Assembly (NCBI GenBank): GCA_031271275.1
Contig: JAISWA010000068.1
Coordinates: forward strand, 1-14,600
DNA from: Clostridiales bacterium
Lineage (GTDB): Bacteria > Bacillota > Clostridia > Lachnospirales > WQUN01
Length of the DNA: 14,600 bases
Direction: 5' to 3'
Shown: positions 12,968-14,600 of the stretch, one piece after another
Layout: each line of letters starts with the position of its first letter
How positions within the stretch are numbered: the stretch's first letter is position 1
The notes under the pieces: model-generated
What the model was told of the DNA's origin: nothing
The model's database searches: none
What the model saw: the letters and a program-made list of their open reading frames with translations, nothing else
Translations under genes and position numbers: made by a program

Positions 12968-14600
12968 TCACCCGATTATTCCCGTTACCGCCATCACCTC
13001 AACAGGAAGCGTTTTTCCCTTCAGTACCTTCTCGCCAAGGGATACGGCGTTAATGCGCCCCGCCAACTCATCATACACCGCGCGGCTTATAAGCACTTGC
13101 GAAAATTTAGCCTCGGTCTCTAAACGGGCGGCGATGTTTACGGTATCCCCAATCGCCGTATAGTCTTTGCGGAAATCCGGGCCGAAGCTCCCGACAATCG
13201 CATCTCCAAAATGAACGCCCACGCCTATCCCGATATACTCGCCCCTATCTTCTTTTAAATCATATTTTGCGCGAACCGACGTGTTCACCTTCTCTGACCG
13301 CTCCACGATGTTCCACGCCGTTTTTACCGCGCGAAAGACATAATCCTCCGTGGGAACGAACCCGTTAAACAGGGCCATTGCCGCGTCGCCGATAAACTTG
13401 TCCACGCTGCCGCCATTTTCGAAAACGGCGGACACGATCAACGCCAGATATTCGTTTAGCATTTGCGCAATTTCTTCCGGTTTCTCATAAAGCCGCTCAC
13501 ACAATGGCGTGAACCCCCGGATATCCGCAAACAGCACGGCAATGTTTCGCTCCCGCCCGGATTCTTCGCTGTTTGCTGCGCCGCTTGCTATCAGCTTATC
13601 CACTATCCTCGGGTCGGCGTACTTTTTAAAAACATCGCGCAAGCGCGCTTTTTCCGACACATTCATTGCGTAGCCGTACCCCACTTGATATATAACGACT
13701 ATGCCAAACGCCGCAGGTACGTACAGAAACGTCATCACCGTACCCTGCCCGTACAGCCACTGTGCCGCAAGCAGGTAGCCCGCGCATAGCATCGCACATA
13801 GCACCAAGGAAATGACGGCGGCATAACGCGTTTTGAGCAATTCCCACAGCAGCATCGCTATTGCTATCGCGGCAAAACACGCGGTCAGCCGCGCCCATTC
13901 CGGCGCGCGTTTTTTGTAATTCTCGTCCAACATCATCTGCACCGCGTTCGCGTGTATTTCCACCCCGTACATTTGCTCGACCACATCGCTCCTATGGGAG
14001 AGGGGCGTATTGTGCGAGTCGGACATACCGGCAGCCCACGGCCCGATGAGTATGATGCAATCTATATAAAAAGCGGGGTCGAAGTCGTCTTCGAAAACAT
14101 CCGCTATGGAAAAATTATTAAAATTATCAGGAAACCCCGTAAAATTTAAATACGCCTCGTTATTTTCCCGTGTAAACGCGTCCGGCGGGCTACCGGTGTA
14201 TTGCTGCGCAATCACGGACGGGAAGCTGTAAAGCCATTCGCCCTCGTACTCCGCTTTCAGCAGCACGCGTCGTATAGTGTTGTCCCGATCAAGAATAGCG
14301 TTTGCCGCACCGTATGCCGCGTGCGCTTCCAATGCCGGAATCGGTTTGCGGTAATCGGTAATGACCTTTCTCAAGGATAAATTTTCCCGGTCCCTGCCAA
14401 ATTCAATATGCGAGACAAGAACAACATTGCCGCCTTCGGCAATGGATAACGCCAACGCTTCGTCCTTCTTCGGGTCAGCACCTTCTTCCGTATAAAGCAC
14501 GTCCAGAGCGATAACGGAAGGTTTGCCTGCCTCGCTGCTGTTTAAAATGTTTATGGCCTCCGCGATCACGTCACGGCTCCAATATTGAAACGGACCGAAT
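12968..14600 (-). CDS. CHASE2-domain class III adenylate cyclase (5' end beyond window)
   Basis: This is a membrane enzyme making cyclic AMP from ATP. The order in the protein is an extracellular CHASE2 sensor (cut at the window edge; the first visible residues FGPFQYWSRDV are in frame before the GTG at 14569, so the gene begins further out), three membrane segments around 13650-13900, and a cytoplasmic class III cyclase domain. The catalytic parts are all present: metal Asp in LFADIRGFT (13523-13525) and in FIGDAAMA (13385-13387), the purine-binding Lys in VDKFIGD (13397-13399), and Asn and Arg in DTVNIAARLE. The position taken by Asp in mammalian cyclases is Thr (YTAIGD), the class IIIb pattern. 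An active adenylate cyclase is expected. What CHASE2 senses is unknown. It converges on the MazG-like gene with a 4-base gap. Confidence 0.93.
   Translation of the reverse strand, partial: FGPFQYWSRDVIAEAINILNSSEAGKPSVIALDVLYTEEGADPKKDEALALSIAEGGNVVLVSHIEFGRDRENLSLRKVITDYRKPIPALEAHAAYGAANAILDRDNTIRRVLLKAEYEGEWLYSFPSVIAQQYTGSPPDAFTRENNEAYLNFTGFPDNFNNFSIADVFEDDFDPAFYIDCIILIGPWAAGMSDSHNTPLSHRSDVVEQMYGVEIHANAVQMMLDENYKKRAPEWARLTACFAAIAIAMLLWELLKTRYAAVISLVLCAMLCAGYLLAAQWLYGQGTVMTFLYVPAAFGIVVIYQVGYGYAMNVSEKARLRDVFKKYADPRIVDKLIASGAANSEESGRERNIAVLFADIRGFTPLCERLYEKPEEIAQMLNEYLALIVSAVFENGGSVDKFIGDAAMALFNGFVPTEDYVFRAVKTAWNIVERSEKVNTSVRAKYDLKEDRGEYIGIGVGVHFGDAIVGSFGPDFRKDYTAIGDTVNIAARLETEAKFSQVLISRAVYDELAGRINAVSLGEKVLKGKTLPVEVMAVTGIIG

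Noticed and set aside
12958..12990. Inverted repeat CGGTAAC ... GTTACCG at the MazG-like/cyclase junction as a bidirectional terminator
   Set aside because: The loop is 19 bases and no T-run follows on either strand, so it does not look like a terminator.
1..14600. Mobile element, CRISPR array, tRNA or rRNA
   Set aside because: I read both strands for transposase or integrase genes, evenly spaced repeats and tRNA-like folds and saw none. The composition shift at the GLUG gene has no flanking repeats.

Overview
The window looks like a chromosomal stretch from a bacterium, most likely a Firmicute (Bacillota) of the class Clostridia. The evidence is a V/A-type rotary ATPase operon with clostridial-style subunits, Shine-Dalgarno sites of the AGGAG and GGTGAT kind, TATAAT-type promoters, and a PPK1 next to a Ppx/GppA protein fused to an HD domain. 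Phylum is a fair inference and finer placement is not possible from this sequence alone. Genes are packed very tightly: the only non-coding gaps of any size are about 20 to 220 bases.

Layout. (1) 9-7088, plus strand: V/A-ATPase genes in the order I, K, F, E, A, B, D, with overlaps or gaps of a few bases to about 25 bases. Subunits C and G are not in the window. Subunit C is probably just upstream. (2) 7091-10725, minus strand: ppx-like gene (Ppx/GppA fold plus HD domain) followed 2 bases later by ppk (PPK1). This pair converges on the ATPase operon with only 2 bases between stop codons. A clean intrinsic terminator for the ATPase operon lies inside the 3' end of ppk, on the opposite strand. 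(3) 10756-10949: divergent regulatory region holding the ppx promoter, a weak hairpin, a possible 33-codon leader ORF and a candidate promoter for the next gene. (4) 10950-12590, plus strand: a secreted GLUG-repeat protein, visibly richer in A+T than its neighbours, with an unrecognised C-terminal region. (5) 12643-12963, plus strand: a small MazG-like nucleotide pyrophosphohydrolase. (6) 12968-14600, minus strand: a CHASE2-type membrane adenylate cyclase of class III, cut by the window edge.

How the genes fit together. The rotary ATPase couples ATP to ion movement across the membrane. Its K subunit lacks the sodium-ligand pattern and so looks proton-coupled. The ppx-ppk pair concerns polyphosphate: PPK1 carries all expected catalytic histidines, but the Ppx-like partner has lost key residues of its phosphate-binding loop (Asp to Tyr, Glu to Gly) while keeping the HD dyad. 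That makes it a candidate sensor or nucleotide-dependent enzyme rather than a plain exopolyphosphatase. The GLUG protein, MazG-like enzyme and cyclase show no clear functional link to these or to each other.

I see no transposase, integrase, tRNA, rRNA, CRISPR array or recognisable defence cassette. The best leads for something new are the altered Ppx-HD protein, the overlapping leader ORF before the GLUG gene, and the terminator written antisense into ppk.
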